Source: Lachnospiraceae bacterium
GTDB lineage: Bacteria > Bacillota > Clostridia > Lachnospirales > Lachnospiraceae
Direction of reading: 5' to 3'
Assembly: GCA_015057425.1 (NCBI GenBank)
Contig: SVEL01000009.1
Span: forward strand, 1-64,000
DNA: 64,000 nucleotides
Shown: positions 6,781 to 16,250 of the stretch, in pieces
Layout of the letters: every line of letters begins with the position of its first letter
How positions within the stretch are numbered: the stretch's first letter is position 1
The notes under the pieces: generated by a model
The model's database searches: none
Told to the model about the DNA's origin: nothing
What the model saw: only the letters and a program-made list of their open reading frames with translations
Position numbers and translations under genes: made by a program

Positions 6781-8133
6781 TTATTTATAAAGTTCATCAT
6801 ATGACTTCATTACAACTTCAACAGTCATTTCTTCGTATTTACCACGACCCATATTTGCCATAATTGTAACTGAAATCTTTTCACCGGCTCTGCAATACTG
6901 AAGCTGTTCTGAAAGTTCTTCAACACTATGAATCTTAACAGTACCAATTGCCGTAATAACATCGCCTGCATATATACCGGCATCTTTTGCTCCACTGTTT
7001 TCATAAACCTGTGAAACATACACACCATTATCTATTCCATACAAATATTTTATATCATCAGTAAGATCAACAACTCCAACACCAAGGTATCCTCTTTCAG
7101 TTTCAGGTACAATGTCCTTAATCTCTGCATTCATAAGTTCTGTAATGATATCCTCTACATCAGAAATCGGAATTGCATATCCCATACCTTCTACGCTTGC
7201 CTCCGAAGAACTGTTTGAAGATGTCTTTGCAGCATTAATACCGATAACTTCACCATACATATTGATTAAAGCACCGCCGCTGTTACCGCCATTGATAGCC
7301 GCATTAGTCTGAATCATATCCATAGTATAGGAATCAGTTGATACTTCTCTGTTAAGTGCACTGACAATACCATCTGTAACTGACTGACCATATCCAAGTG
7401 CATTACCTATTGCAACAACTTCTTCGCCAACCTGAAGTGTATCAGAATCTCCCAATACAGCAAGCTTAATAGTCGTAAGGGTATCTTCTTCTAAATCATT
7501 TATCTTAACTGCTACTACAGCTATATCATAACTTGATCTTGTTCCCTTTACATAAGCGTCATATGACTTTCCGTCAACAAACTCTATTGTAAGTTCAGTA
7601 GTATCTTCAACAACATGATCATTTGTAACAATAAGAAGTTCCTTTTCATTCTGACCTATAATAATACCTGAACCCGCACCTGTTACCTGATATGAATATC
7701 CATGTAAAAACGGATTATTACCTGCATTAATATATGAGGTACTTGTTATTGCAACAACTGACGGAAGCATAAGTTCTGCAATTTCAGAAACAGTGTACTT
7801 GTCACCCGGTGTTTCCGTAGATGTATTACCGATTACATTATTCTTATCTATTGTTGTTCCTATATTAAAATTCGTTTTCTTCATATAGTTACCTGGCACG
7901 TATATAAATACAACTGCAGCAAGTAATGCCGTACTTACAAATGACGCCATTACGCTACACACAAGACTTACTGCTAAAACCTTGAAAAAGCCCATTCTTC
8001 TTTCTTTCTTTTTCTTTGGTGGCGGTGTCTGATGACTGCTGCCGTAATTTGGTGAATAAATCACATCCCCCTCAGCTCTTGCAGCCTGGTTATTATTTTC
8101 TGTATTATAATATGAATTTACATTATTTTCCAT
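6781..8133 (-). CDS. HtrA/DegP-like membrane-anchored serine protease with PDZ domain, 450 aa
   Basis: Surface protein quality-control protease. A cytoplasmic Pro/Lys/Arg-rich head (about 1-45) precedes a single transmembrane segment (about 50-75). The trypsin-like domain carries NDHVVED (His), SSYDIAVV (Asp) and NGGNSGGALI (Ser), so the triad is intact. A C-terminal PDZ domain (about 340-440) follows, with YLGVGVVDL. Start: ATG at 8133, 9 nt from AGGA; an in-frame TTG at 8139 lies too close to that site. The 5' untranslated region overlaps a long hairpin (8161-8206). It is the first gene after the polysaccharide locus and may be read through from it. Confidence 0.92.
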   Translation of the reverse strand: MENNVNSYYNTENNNQAARAEGDVIYSPNYGSSHQTPPPKKKKERRMGFFKVLAVSLVCSVMASFVSTALLAAVVFIYVPGNYMKKTNFNIGTTIDKNNVIGNTSTETPGDKYTVSEIAELMLPSVVAITSTSYINAGNNPFLHGYSYQVTGAGSGIIIGQNEKELLIVTNDHVVEDTTELTIEFVDGKSYDAYVKGTRSSYDIAVVAVKINDLEEDTLTTIKLAVLGDSDTLQVGEEVVAIGNALGYGQSVTDGIVSALNREVSTDSYTMDMIQTNAAINGGNSGGALINMYGEVIGINAAKTSSNSSSEASVEGMGYAIPISDVEDIITELMNAEIKDIVPETERGYLGVGVVDLTDDIKYLYGIDNGVYVSQVYENSGAKDAGIYAGDVITAIGTVKIHSVEELSEQLQYCRAGEKISVTIMANMGRGKYEEMTVEVVMKSYDELYK

Positions 8134-8149
8134 TTGCAATATTCCTTTC

Positions 8150-8206
8150 TAAAACTAAAACTCCTGTCAAAATTTACTACATCTTACGTAGACATTTTAA
8201 CAGGAG
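8150..8206 (-). terminator. Long hairpin with T-rich tail between LCP and HtrA genes
   Basis: CTCCTGTYAAAAT arms (8160-8172 and 8194-8206, one C/T difference) enclose a smaller CTAC/GTAG stem. The minus-strand tail is TTTTAGTTTTAG and reaches almost to the HtrA ribosome binding site. It can terminate the polysaccharide operon, or act as an attenuator, because no room is left for a separate HtrA promoter downstream. Confidence 0.6.
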
Positions 8207-8252
8207 AATGTGTTAGTTATGTGTTTTGACCGTAAAAAACTCGTTAATTTTA

Positions 8253-9497
8253 TTAATTATTCTTTTTATCTTCCGCAAGTTCTCTCTTTTTCATACCAGA
8301 TATAGCTGCTATAGTATCACTTATCTGCTGTACCTTAGTTGTAGGAACATAATCTTCATCTCCGTACAAATACTCATGCAACTTTGTAACGTTGTAAGCC
8401 AAATCGGTAGGAATAACCATACTTCCACCGTGAATTGTCTTTGTATCAAGCGAATACGGAAAACCTGTTTTCCCCTGTTCCTGTATTAATGAAAAATTAA
8501 CAAGATGTGGAATCATCTCTATAATTTCTTCATAAGAAAGGCTTGTTGCAAACGTTTTTTCTTCAGCCTGCCCCTTAAATACAATATCAACTATTGATAA
8601 CAGCTGTTCCGCGCCTGCCGCCTTAGCCTTATCAACAAGCTTCTTAATAACGCTTCGCTGTCTTGCGGTTCTGCCATAGTCATTATTTATTGCATTACCT
8701 TCTTCATCATAGAAGGTTGTATATCTTATACGACAGTACGCAACTGCCTGCAAACCTGTAAGGTGAATATTATCACCGTACTGTGTAAGGTCAGGTGCTT
8801 TTTTACCTGTGATTTTTCTTGTCTCCACAAGGTAACCATTTACATACTGCATTTCTTTCTTCGTAAGATTAACTTCAATTCCTCCAAGTAAATCAATTAC
8901 ATCTGCAAGTCCTGAAAAGTTAATAACAGCATAATCCGTAATATTTAAATCCAAAGAAGTATTGATAGTATTAATTGCAGCCTGCGGACCGCCCAGATAA
9001 TATGCATTAGTAAGCTTATCATATACAACTGCACCATTATTACGTATTATTCTTGAAAGTGTATCTCTGTATAAAGATACCATCTTTATTTCGCCTGTTT
9101 TATTATTAATACTTACAACCATAATTGAATCTGAATGAGTTATGTTATCAAATTCACTTCCTCTGGCATCAATACCGAAAAGTGCGATTGTTGTATATTC
9201 TTCAAACTTAGATATATCAAGTTCGTCGTTTGTCTCAACTTCATCCTTTTTAAAGGTTTCATCATGAACATTTTCCTCATATGAATCCTTATCAATAATA
9301 TAGGAAGCAAAATGCTTTCCAAATGGTGAACTTAACAGTTTCATCTTGGCATTAGGCATAACAAGAAGAACTATACCTGTAATCATAATAATAGTAACAA
9401 ATATCTCAGCTACGCAAACACACCATTTGAACATATTAGTCAATAATAACTTCTGTTTTGCACTTAACCCTTTTGAATTCTTTACTTTCTTACTCAT
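8253..9497 (-). CDS. LytR-CpsA-Psr (LCP) family cell-wall glycopolymer ligase, 414 aa
   Basis: Attaches undecaprenyl-linked polysaccharide to peptidoglycan outside the membrane. A short basic N-terminus precedes one transmembrane helix (about 22-48). The LCP domain starts near IALFGIDAR and contains DSIMVVSIN, MVSLYRDTL and the late CRIRY and GRTARQRSV motifs with the conserved Arg residues that bind pyrophosphate lipid. Start: ATG at 9497 with AAGGTGG 8 nt upstream; two earlier in-frame starts up to 9527 lack a site. It closes the polysaccharide operon immediately after the initiating transferase, which fits a role in anchoring its product. Confidence 0.92.
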   Translation of the reverse strand: MSKKVKNSKGLSAKQKLLLTNMFKWCVCVAEIFVTIIMITGIVLLVMPNAKMKLLSSPFGKHFASYIIDKDSYEENVHDETFKKDEVETNDELDISKFEEYTTIALFGIDARGSEFDNITHSDSIMVVSINNKTGEIKMVSLYRDTLSRIIRNNGAVVYDKLTNAYYLGGPQAAINTINTSLDLNITDYAVINFSGLADVIDLLGGIEVNLTKKEMQYVNGYLVETRKITGKKAPDLTQYGDNIHLTGLQAVAYCRIRYTTFYDEEGNAINNDYGRTARQRSVIKKLVDKAKAAGAEQLLSIVDIVFKGQAEEKTFATSLSYEEIIEMIPHLVNFSLIQEQGKTGFPYSLDTKTIHGGSMVIPTDLAYNVTKLHEYLYGDEDYVPTTKVQQISDTIAAISGMKKRELAEDKKNN

Positions 9498-9523
9498 GTG
9501 TAATACCACCTTCATATAAAAAA

Positions 9524-10930
9524 TCAATACGCATTTTTATTAATAAAACCCTTGAAAAATGTTAAGAATATAATCTTAAAATCTAAACCAAGTGTCCAGT
9601 TTTCTATATAATACAAATCGCATTCGATTCGCTTTCTTATAGATGTATCGCCTCTGTAACCATTTATCTGTGCCCATCCCGTAAGTCCGGGTCTTACCTG
9701 ATGCTTGACCATATACCTTGGAATTTCTTCCTTAAACTTCTCCACAAAGAACGGTCTTTCAGGTCTTGGACCGACTAAACTCATCTTTCCCGTAAGCACA
9801 TTGAAAAGCTGCGGAAGCTCATCTATACTTGTCTTTCTTATAAACTTACCTATCGGAGTAACTCGCGGATCATTTTTCGTCGTCCACGCTTTCTTTTCAT
9901 CGGCCTTGTCCTGAACCTCCATAGATCTGAATTTGTACATTTTAAACGGCTTATTATGAAGTCCCACCCTTTCCTGCTTATAAATAAGAGGTCCTTTAGA
10001 TGTAAGCTTAATAAGTATCGCCGTAATTACCATAACCGGTGAGAATAAAATAATCGCAAACAATGCACCAAATATATCCACTGCTCTTTTAACAATTGCA
10101 TTAAAAGTATTGGAAAGCGGCACATATCTTATATTGATAACCGGAAGTCCCAACAAGTCCTCTGTATAAGGCTTTGTCGGAATGATGTGATTGTAATCAG
10201 GGATAAACTTTGTATGAACACCTGATTTTTCACACATATTTACTATTTCTTCAAGATTATCATATTCTTTTATGCCAAGTGTTATTGCAATTTCATCAAG
10301 CTTATTTTCCGGTAAGATTATCTCAAGATTCTCAATTCTTCCAAGAACCTTGATGCCTTTATACTCAGTACCACGCTCCACATTGTTATCTAAGATACCT
10401 CTTACAACATAACCCCACTGTGGATTAGCAAGTATTCTGTCTATATAACCTTCTGCGGCACGGCTGTATCCTACAAGCACTATATGCTTCAGATTACGGC
10501 CTTTTGCACGCATGGTATGAAGAAAATATCTTAAAACAAGTCGGAATGCAATTCCAAACACCGTATTTATACCAAAGAACAGCATAATTACCTGTCGTGA
10601 AAAATGTTCTTCCTTAAGAAGGTATAATGCTGCAAGTATAATAAATACACCTACTATATTTGCCTTAAGTATATTGCCGATTTCTACTCTTCTGCCCATT
10701 ACACGTTTAGGCTCATAAAGCTTAAACATAAAGTAAAGAAGAACGTACATAGGCACTATTATAAGCATAGCATAAGCATAATCTGAAAAAGTAAACGGAT
10801 GGTTCGGTGCAACCTCAAATATCTCAACTTTAAACTTTAAAAACCATGCAAATAAATATGAAATTATAGTAAACAGCACATCCAACAATACATGAAGTCT
10901 GTTGAAATGCTTCTGATTATCTTTAATCAT
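9524..10930 (-). CDS. Undecaprenyl-phosphate glycosyl-1-phosphate transferase (initiating enzyme), 468 aa
   Basis: Starts repeat-unit synthesis by moving a sugar-1-phosphate from a nucleotide sugar to undecaprenyl phosphate at the inner face of the membrane. It has about four N-terminal transmembrane helices, a CoA-binding-like Rossmann domain (IVLVGYSRAAEGYIDRIL), another membrane helix near 285, and the C-terminal sugar-transferase domain (KRAVDIFGAL, YKQERVGLHNKPFKMYKFRSM, DELPQLFNVL, SLVGPRPERP). Full length for the WcaJ/CpsE type; the sugar cannot be told from sequence. Start: ATG with AGAGG 8 nt upstream. A 121-bp gap separates it from the upstream glycosyltransferase. Confidence 0.95.
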   Translation of the reverse strand: MIKDNQKHFNRLHVLLDVLFTIISYLFAWFLKFKVEIFEVAPNHPFTFSDYAYAMLIIVPMYVLLYFMFKLYEPKRVMGRRVEIGNILKANIVGVFIILAALYLLKEEHFSRQVIMLFFGINTVFGIAFRLVLRYFLHTMRAKGRNLKHIVLVGYSRAAEGYIDRILANPQWGYVVRGILDNNVERGTEYKGIKVLGRIENLEIILPENKLDEIAITLGIKEYDNLEEIVNMCEKSGVHTKFIPDYNHIIPTKPYTEDLLGLPVINIRYVPLSNTFNAIVKRAVDIFGALFAIILFSPVMVITAILIKLTSKGPLIYKQERVGLHNKPFKMYKFRSMEVQDKADEKKAWTTKNDPRVTPIGKFIRKTSIDELPQLFNVLTGKMSLVGPRPERPFFVEKFKEEIPRYMVKHQVRPGLTGWAQINGYRGDTSIRKRIECDLYYIENWTLGLDFKIIFLTFFKGFINKNAY

Positions 10931-10974
10931 TAAAACAGCCTCTTAATATGATAATACTAAAAAGTTCAAACATT

Positions 10975-11003
10975 AGTTTACTCCAATTCAGTTAAAATAT
11001 CAA
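10975..11003 (-). promoter_or_regulatory. Possible internal promoter before the initiating transferase
   Basis: TTGATA (11003-10998) and TAAACT (10980-10975) are 17 bp apart on the minus strand, in the only sizeable gap of the locus. The -10 is imperfect. Confidence 0.35.
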
Positions 11004-11051
11004 TATACTAATCGTGAATTTTGTATGCCTGCAAACTGAAGTTCCTCCGTT

Positions 11052-12047
11052 TTAAGCTTTTTCACATATATATAAAAATGTATTTTTTATTAATTGTTCT
11101 TCTATTTTTATATAATTTTTCAGATTACGTCTGTTATATTTTACCCTTTTACATTTTTTATAAGTCTTAAGCCCCTCTTTAATGCCCTTTATATACGCAG
11201 CTCCATACTTTTTATCTTTCTTTAAAAAGTACATATACTTTATAACACATCCTGTGACAATAAATCCTAAATTGATAATTAATTGAGGTAATGGCTGATT
11301 TTTATACAATAAATAGACATTATTTCTTGCCGCCTTTTCAATTTTAAACTCATTGTGCTTGGAACCGCTAAATCCACTCCCAACATGATAAACTATTGCT
11401 TTGGGATTATACATATTCTTAAAACCATATATTTTAGCACGATAGCCAATATCTATGTCCTCTAAATATGCAAAGTGATTCTCATCAAAAAGTCCAATTC
11501 TTTTAACAAGCTCCGTTTTATATATAGCCGCTCCTGCGCATGCAGTAAATACTTCTCTTTTTTCAGTGTATTCTTTTACATTTTTATCAGTACCGTATGA
11601 AAAACCGAAGCCAAATATAGTATAGCCGTCACCGGCATTATCAATCAGATTCTTTTTACATAGCTGAATCATTTTAGAAGAAACAGAAAATACTCCTTTG
11701 CATCCTTCGATACCTTTTACAGATTGTTCTATAAAATCATCCTTCGCTTCAGTATCATTATTCAACAAAATAACATACTCTGTATCAACAGCCTTAATCC
11801 CAATATTGACAGCACCACAAAATCCAAGATTTTCTTTATTTTTGATTAATATTAAATTATTTTTTGAAAAGCCCGATTTTTCCAAAGCTATGTATTCTTC
11901 ATTTATAACCTTAAGACTGTCATCTGAAGAACCATTATCCACTATGATTACTTTAAAGTCCTTTGTTGTCTGACTTTTTAATGAATTCAAACATACCTTT
12001 AAATAATCCGCTCCGTTGCAATTGGGAATCACTACTGATACTTTCAT
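11052..12047 (-). CDS. Glycosyltransferase family 2 (rhamnosyltransferase-like), 331 aa
   Basis: Single GT-A domain: KVSVVIPNCNGADYL at the N-terminus, NGSSD, NLGFCGAVNIG, the metal-binding LLNNDTEAK (DxD-like), and a late LEDIDIGYRAK (ED of GT2). It is the type often annotated as dTDP-rhamnosyl or galactofuranosyl transferase; the sugar is unknown. Cytoplasmic, with a C-terminal hydrophobic patch (LIINLGFIVTGCVI). Start: ATG at 12047 with GTGAGG just upstream. An earlier ATG at 12074 overlaps the previous gene but has no site. Confidence 0.9.
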   Translation of the reverse strand: MKVSVVIPNCNGADYLKVCLNSLKSQTTKDFKVIIVDNGSSDDSLKVINEEYIALEKSGFSKNNLILIKNKENLGFCGAVNIGIKAVDTEYVILLNNDTEAKDDFIEQSVKGIEGCKGVFSVSSKMIQLCKKNLIDNAGDGYTIFGFGFSYGTDKNVKEYTEKREVFTACAGAAIYKTELVKRIGLFDENHFAYLEDIDIGYRAKIYGFKNMYNPKAIVYHVGSGFSGSKHNEFKIEKAARNNVYLLYKNQPLPQLIINLGFIVTGCVIKYMYFLKKDKKYGAAYIKGIKEGLKTYKKCKRVKYNRRNLKNYIKIEEQLIKNTFLYICEKA

Positions 12048-12067
12048 ATATTTCCTCACAAATTCAT

Positions 12068-13633
12068 TTAACAAAACATATATCTATTAATAGCAAACCA
12101 TCTGTTATAATACGGGTCACCTTTTTTAATTCTGTCCTGCCATCTTCTTATGAATATTTCTTCATCTTCACTTCTATATTCCGGAAATACCTCCGTACCC
12201 ACATATGTTACTATGGTATATGGTGTGTATACCGTCCTTAAATTTTCTTTCTCTGCCTTTAGACTATATTCAAAAACGGCCAGTCCCAATGGTAAATCCT
12301 CACTAAGTCCCCCCTGACTTAATACAATACTCTTTTTTAACATTATACATCTGTAATCGCCTATGGTTACATTTTGCGGCAAAACCAACCTTCTGTAATA
12401 TCCCGGATAGCTTGAATCCTTTCCTTTCATACTATAATCAAAAAGTCCGTTGACACCCAACATTATAGGTCCTTGTATTACCTTATCAGCTTTATCGTTG
12501 ATTCTGCACGTAACCGCTGCAACCTCGCTATCAAAGGCATACTCAAGCAAACGTATGATAGTTTTATCCTCTGCCTCAATCTCTTTATTTAATAAAAGAA
12601 TATACTCTTTATCACTGTTACTTATGACATCATTAACTTTCTTTACATCATCTTCAGAAATAATCAATACATCATCCGACAGATGCTCATCAATATTACG
12701 CTCTGCAACATAATACCCGTAATTTTCACCGTCACGTTTCACGTTTACAGAAATTTTACATCTGTTATAGTGTTCTTTCACGGCCTTCACACCTGCCTCA
12801 TAAGCATACAACTTACTTTCAGGTTTAGCCGCCGTAGAACCGGTATGGCATCTCCAGTGGTACAATACTCTTGGTATATGATATACAACTCTTGACTGTT
12901 CAGTACACTTCAAAATAAAGTCGAAGTCCTGCGCACCATCGTATTCCTTAGAAAAACCTCCTACCCTTATGGCAATATCCCTTCTGGTAACAAATATGTG
13001 ACATATATAATTATTTGTTCTTAAATATTCCAGATTAAAATCCGGTTTTAAATGAGGCTCGCTTTTCTTTTTACCACTTAAATCAACTTTATCTTCGTCT
13101 GTATAAATAGAATCTATTTTATTATTTTCATTTAATGCCTTAACACATTCATATAAAGCATCTATTTCAAGCAGGTCATCATGATCTGCCAACATGATAA
13201 ACTCTCCCGTTGCCATAGCTAAAGCAGCATTGGTATTTTCTGATATGCCTCCGTTACTTTCAAGAAGCTTGTACTTTATTCTTTTATCTTTATCCATAAG
13301 ACTACGACACACCTCGGTAAGTTCTGTCTCCACACCTGTTCCATCTGCAAGACAAAGTTCCCAATTTCCATATGTCTGACCGGTTATCGTATCAACAAGT
13401 TCATTAAAGAAATTAATCGGTGTCTTATATAAAGGTATAATAATACTGATTACAGGTTCATAATCAAATCTCTTATTTCTTTGAGCATCGATTTCTTCCA
13501 TGGTCAATGCTGTTTTCGAATAATAATTTTTCAAGAAATTTTTATCTTCTATATACAGCCTGACTCTTGGAATAAAACTTTTTATACCATTTTTTTTCAC
13601 ATATTTAAATGCTCTTTTAGCTAAGTGTAACAT
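12068..13633 (-). CDS. Glycosyltransferase family 2, 521 aa
   Basis: A short N-terminal helical part (about 1-60) leads into a GT2 domain: VISIIIPLYKTP, YGNWELCLADGTG, NGGISENTNAALAMA, ADHDDLL (DxD) and DGAQDFDFILKCTE. About 200 further residues resemble a second, degenerate transferase half: residues from about 315 keep LLLNKEIEA but not a complete catalytic set. It is closely similar to the first half of the 864-residue enzyme encoded next to it. Start: ATG with GGAGATAAG upstream. It acts in repeat-unit assembly at the inner membrane face; donor and acceptor are unknown. Confidence 0.88.
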   Translation of the reverse strand: MLHLAKRAFKYVKKNGIKSFIPRVRLYIEDKNFLKNYYSKTALTMEEIDAQRNKRFDYEPVISIIIPLYKTPINFFNELVDTITGQTYGNWELCLADGTGVETELTEVCRSLMDKDKRIKYKLLESNGGISENTNAALAMATGEFIMLADHDDLLEIDALYECVKALNENNKIDSIYTDEDKVDLSGKKKSEPHLKPDFNLEYLRTNNYICHIFVTRRDIAIRVGGFSKEYDGAQDFDFILKCTEQSRVVYHIPRVLYHWRCHTGSTAAKPESKLYAYEAGVKAVKEHYNRCKISVNVKRDGENYGYYVAERNIDEHLSDDVLIISEDDVKKVNDVISNSDKEYILLLNKEIEAEDKTIIRLLEYAFDSEVAAVTCRINDKADKVIQGPIMLGVNGLFDYSMKGKDSSYPGYYRRLVLPQNVTIGDYRCIMLKKSIVLSQGGLSEDLPLGLAVFEYSLKAEKENLRTVYTPYTIVTYVGTEVFPEYRSEDEEIFIRRWQDRIKKGDPYYNRWFAINRYMFC

Positions 13634-13634
13634 C

Positions 13635-16229
13635 TTATCTCCTTATATCTCTAAATAGATTGTTTTCTTCAACCTCAAACCATGAACTGTCTAATGAAAA
13701 GTTCTTATTGAAGTATCTGTCTCCCTGTTTCAACACATCATACCATTTATCTTTAAACTTATTGACTTCATACATAAAGCGCTCCTGCTTTTCAGGTGTA
13801 TCTTCCAATCCTCGGGTCGCTGATTCGTAATGATACAACTCAGCATGAGGAGTAAATATATTAGTGTAACCCTTATTCAAGGCCTTGACACACAAATCTA
13901 TATCGTTATATGCAATGACAAACTCTTCATCGAATCCGCCAACCTCTTCAAATATGCTCTTTCTCATCAGCATACAGGCCGCTGTCACAGCACTCATATT
14001 TTGTGCATAATATAATCGTCCCATATATCCGAGATTGTTTCTTTCACACTTGTAATGACAATGACCTGCAACTCTGTGTGCGCCCATACCGAGTATTATT
14101 CCGGCATGCTGGATTGTATTATCCGGATAGTACAGCTTAGCTCCTACTGCCGCTACATCTGTTCTTTGTCCGTACATAAGCAATTCTTCAATCCATTCAG
14201 GGGTAATTACCTCAATATCATTATTTAAAAACAACAAATAATCACCTTTTGCATATCTTACGGCAAAATTATTAATTGCAGAATAATTAAATGGTTTATC
14301 CCATTTTAAAACATTTATATTGGAAGCCGTCTCTATTTCTTTATAATACTCAAATATTTCTTCGTCAGTACTATTATTCTCTATTATAAGTATTTCATAA
14401 TTTTTATATGTTGATTTATTTAAAACAGACTCAATACATCTCTTTAAGTCTTCCTTATGATTACAATTCGGTATAACAATCGAAATCAAAGGCTTTTCAG
14501 TCAATTCATATTTAATCCTATATATAGTCGGAAATGCCTTTGAGCTTTCAACCGCAGCTGACATACCGCTTCTTTCTATACAATCATGTACTGCCCTTTT
14601 TCCCGCATCAATGGCATATGTTTTGGAATTTATATCCTCCGCAACAGAACCCGGATGAGAACGCCAAAAATAAAGAACCTCCTGTATATGACTTACCTTT
14701 TTTGCATTTTCTGTAAGTCTTAATATCAAATCATGATCCTGACTGCCATCGTACTTTGAGTCATACCAGCCTGCCTTATCAAGTAATTCTCTGCTAAATG
14801 TGGAAAAATGACAAATATAGTTATTTGCCTTTAAATTATCCGGTGCATAATCAGGCTTAAAATGATATGTTATTACATTATTCAAGTCAATTTGGAAAGT
14901 TGCCTCATCAGTATATACAAAGTCAGCATTTTCACTCTTTATAACCTCATAGCATTTTTTTAATACGTTTGGATGCAAAAAATCATCATGGTCAAATAAA
15001 GCTATAAAATCACCTGATGCCATTTTAATACATTCATTTGTATTTCCTGATATACCATAATTTTTATCTAATTTTTTATAAAGTATTCTGTTATCTTTAC
15101 TCTGATACACTTTTACAATATCCTTAACATACGAATGCTTATCATCGCTTCCATCCGCAAGACAAAGCTCCCAATTGTTATAGGTCTGTATTTGAACAGA
15201 TTCAATCATCTCATTTAAAAACTGTACAGGAGTATTAAATAACGGAACTAAAATAGAAAATTTAACATCTCCTGTTTCATCTACTTTTTTCTTATCATAA
15301 ATACTGTCAAGCTCAGAAAGGCAGAGTAACTTTCTCGCTGCATTAGGATATTCTTTATATAAATCAGGATAATTCTTTTTTAATAACTTGGTTTCGTTTA
15401 TATATCTTTGCTTAATCTCAATTTTACTCTTTATGGTATGATAAACCTTAGTTATACCTAATTTTCTGCAGATACTCTTAAATAATTTTATCGGGTGACT
15501 CAGCCTTTTGAAAATTGCTTTAACAGTTCCCTTTATACCCTTAGTTTTTATTGAATTCTCAAATCGTGCAATAAGGCTTCTGTTTCCATCAAACTCCAAA
15601 TTCGTATCTAACAAAACAGAAGCTTCATTACCTCCGTCCTTAATTACGAACTGCACATATCTTGTACAATTTTTGTCAAAGGAAATACTAAAACCTGTCA
15701 CTTTACTTTTACTGTTAATCTCCGGATATGCCAATGCAACGCTATCATTATTATAAAACTCTGCTTTAGCCTCTATTTCTTTTTTATTACTATCATAAAG
15801 CTTGAACTGAACGTCATGATTATGAATCGTCCAGCCTTTTACTACAAGTCTGTCTTCTTCTTTAAATTTAAAGTCGATGCTATAATTGCTTTTTGTAAGC
15901 ATTTCCAGCAATATATCTATAGGCAGTTTAAGTTCTTCTTTATTATTATCTTCCAATACTACTTTAAACCAGTTGTATTTATCTAAATCAGGCATATCAA
16001 TCCAAAATTCTGAACCTGCCACTACATTTTCTATTTCATTAATGTATCTGTTTTTGATTTCAAATTCAGATATTTTTTCTTCTACATAATTAAGTTCTGT
16101 ATCATCTAATATAAATTTAACTTTAGACTTCTCAGAAACATCACTTAAATAAAATCCTTTAACATACAATTTATTAGGATTATATAAATGTCTTCGTATT
16201 ATCTGAACTTTAAATTCACAATTATCCAT
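13635..16229 (-). CDS. Tandem glycosyltransferase (two GT2 domains with an N-terminal accessory domain), 864 aa
   Basis: The N-terminal about 250 residues form a beta-rich region with no GT motif and internal similarity (LYVKGFYLSD and LVVKGWTIHN), suggesting two small sandwich repeats. GT2 domain 1 (about 325-560) has FSILVPLFNTP, NWELCLADGSD, LFDHDDF and DGSQDHDLIL. GT2 domain 2 (about 595-860) has LISIVIPNCNH, IIENNSTD, LLFLNNDIEV, VTAACMLMRK and AYNDIDLCVKA. Both catalytic sets look intact, so one protein may add two sugars in turn. Start: ATG at 16229 with GAGGT upstream, preferred over TTG at 16235. One base separates it from the next gene. Confidence 0.9.
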   Translation of the reverse strand: MDNCEFKVQIIRRHLYNPNKLYVKGFYLSDVSEKSKVKFILDDTELNYVEEKISEFEIKNRYINEIENVVAGSEFWIDMPDLDKYNWFKVVLEDNNKEELKLPIDILLEMLTKSNYSIDFKFKEEDRLVVKGWTIHNHDVQFKLYDSNKKEIEAKAEFYNNDSVALAYPEINSKSKVTGFSISFDKNCTRYVQFVIKDGGNEASVLLDTNLEFDGNRSLIARFENSIKTKGIKGTVKAIFKRLSHPIKLFKSICRKLGITKVYHTIKSKIEIKQRYINETKLLKKNYPDLYKEYPNAARKLLCLSELDSIYDKKKVDETGDVKFSILVPLFNTPVQFLNEMIESVQIQTYNNWELCLADGSDDKHSYVKDIVKVYQSKDNRILYKKLDKNYGISGNTNECIKMASGDFIALFDHDDFLHPNVLKKCYEVIKSENADFVYTDEATFQIDLNNVITYHFKPDYAPDNLKANNYICHFSTFSRELLDKAGWYDSKYDGSQDHDLILRLTENAKKVSHIQEVLYFWRSHPGSVAEDINSKTYAIDAGKRAVHDCIERSGMSAAVESSKAFPTIYRIKYELTEKPLISIVIPNCNHKEDLKRCIESVLNKSTYKNYEILIIENNSTDEEIFEYYKEIETASNINVLKWDKPFNYSAINNFAVRYAKGDYLLFLNNDIEVITPEWIEELLMYGQRTDVAAVGAKLYYPDNTIQHAGIILGMGAHRVAGHCHYKCERNNLGYMGRLYYAQNMSAVTAACMLMRKSIFEEVGGFDEEFVIAYNDIDLCVKALNKGYTNIFTPHAELYHYESATRGLEDTPEKQERFMYEVNKFKDKWYDVLKQGDRYFNKNFSLDSSWFEVEENNLFRDIRR

Positions 16230-16250
16230 AATCAACTTACCTCTTAAAGC

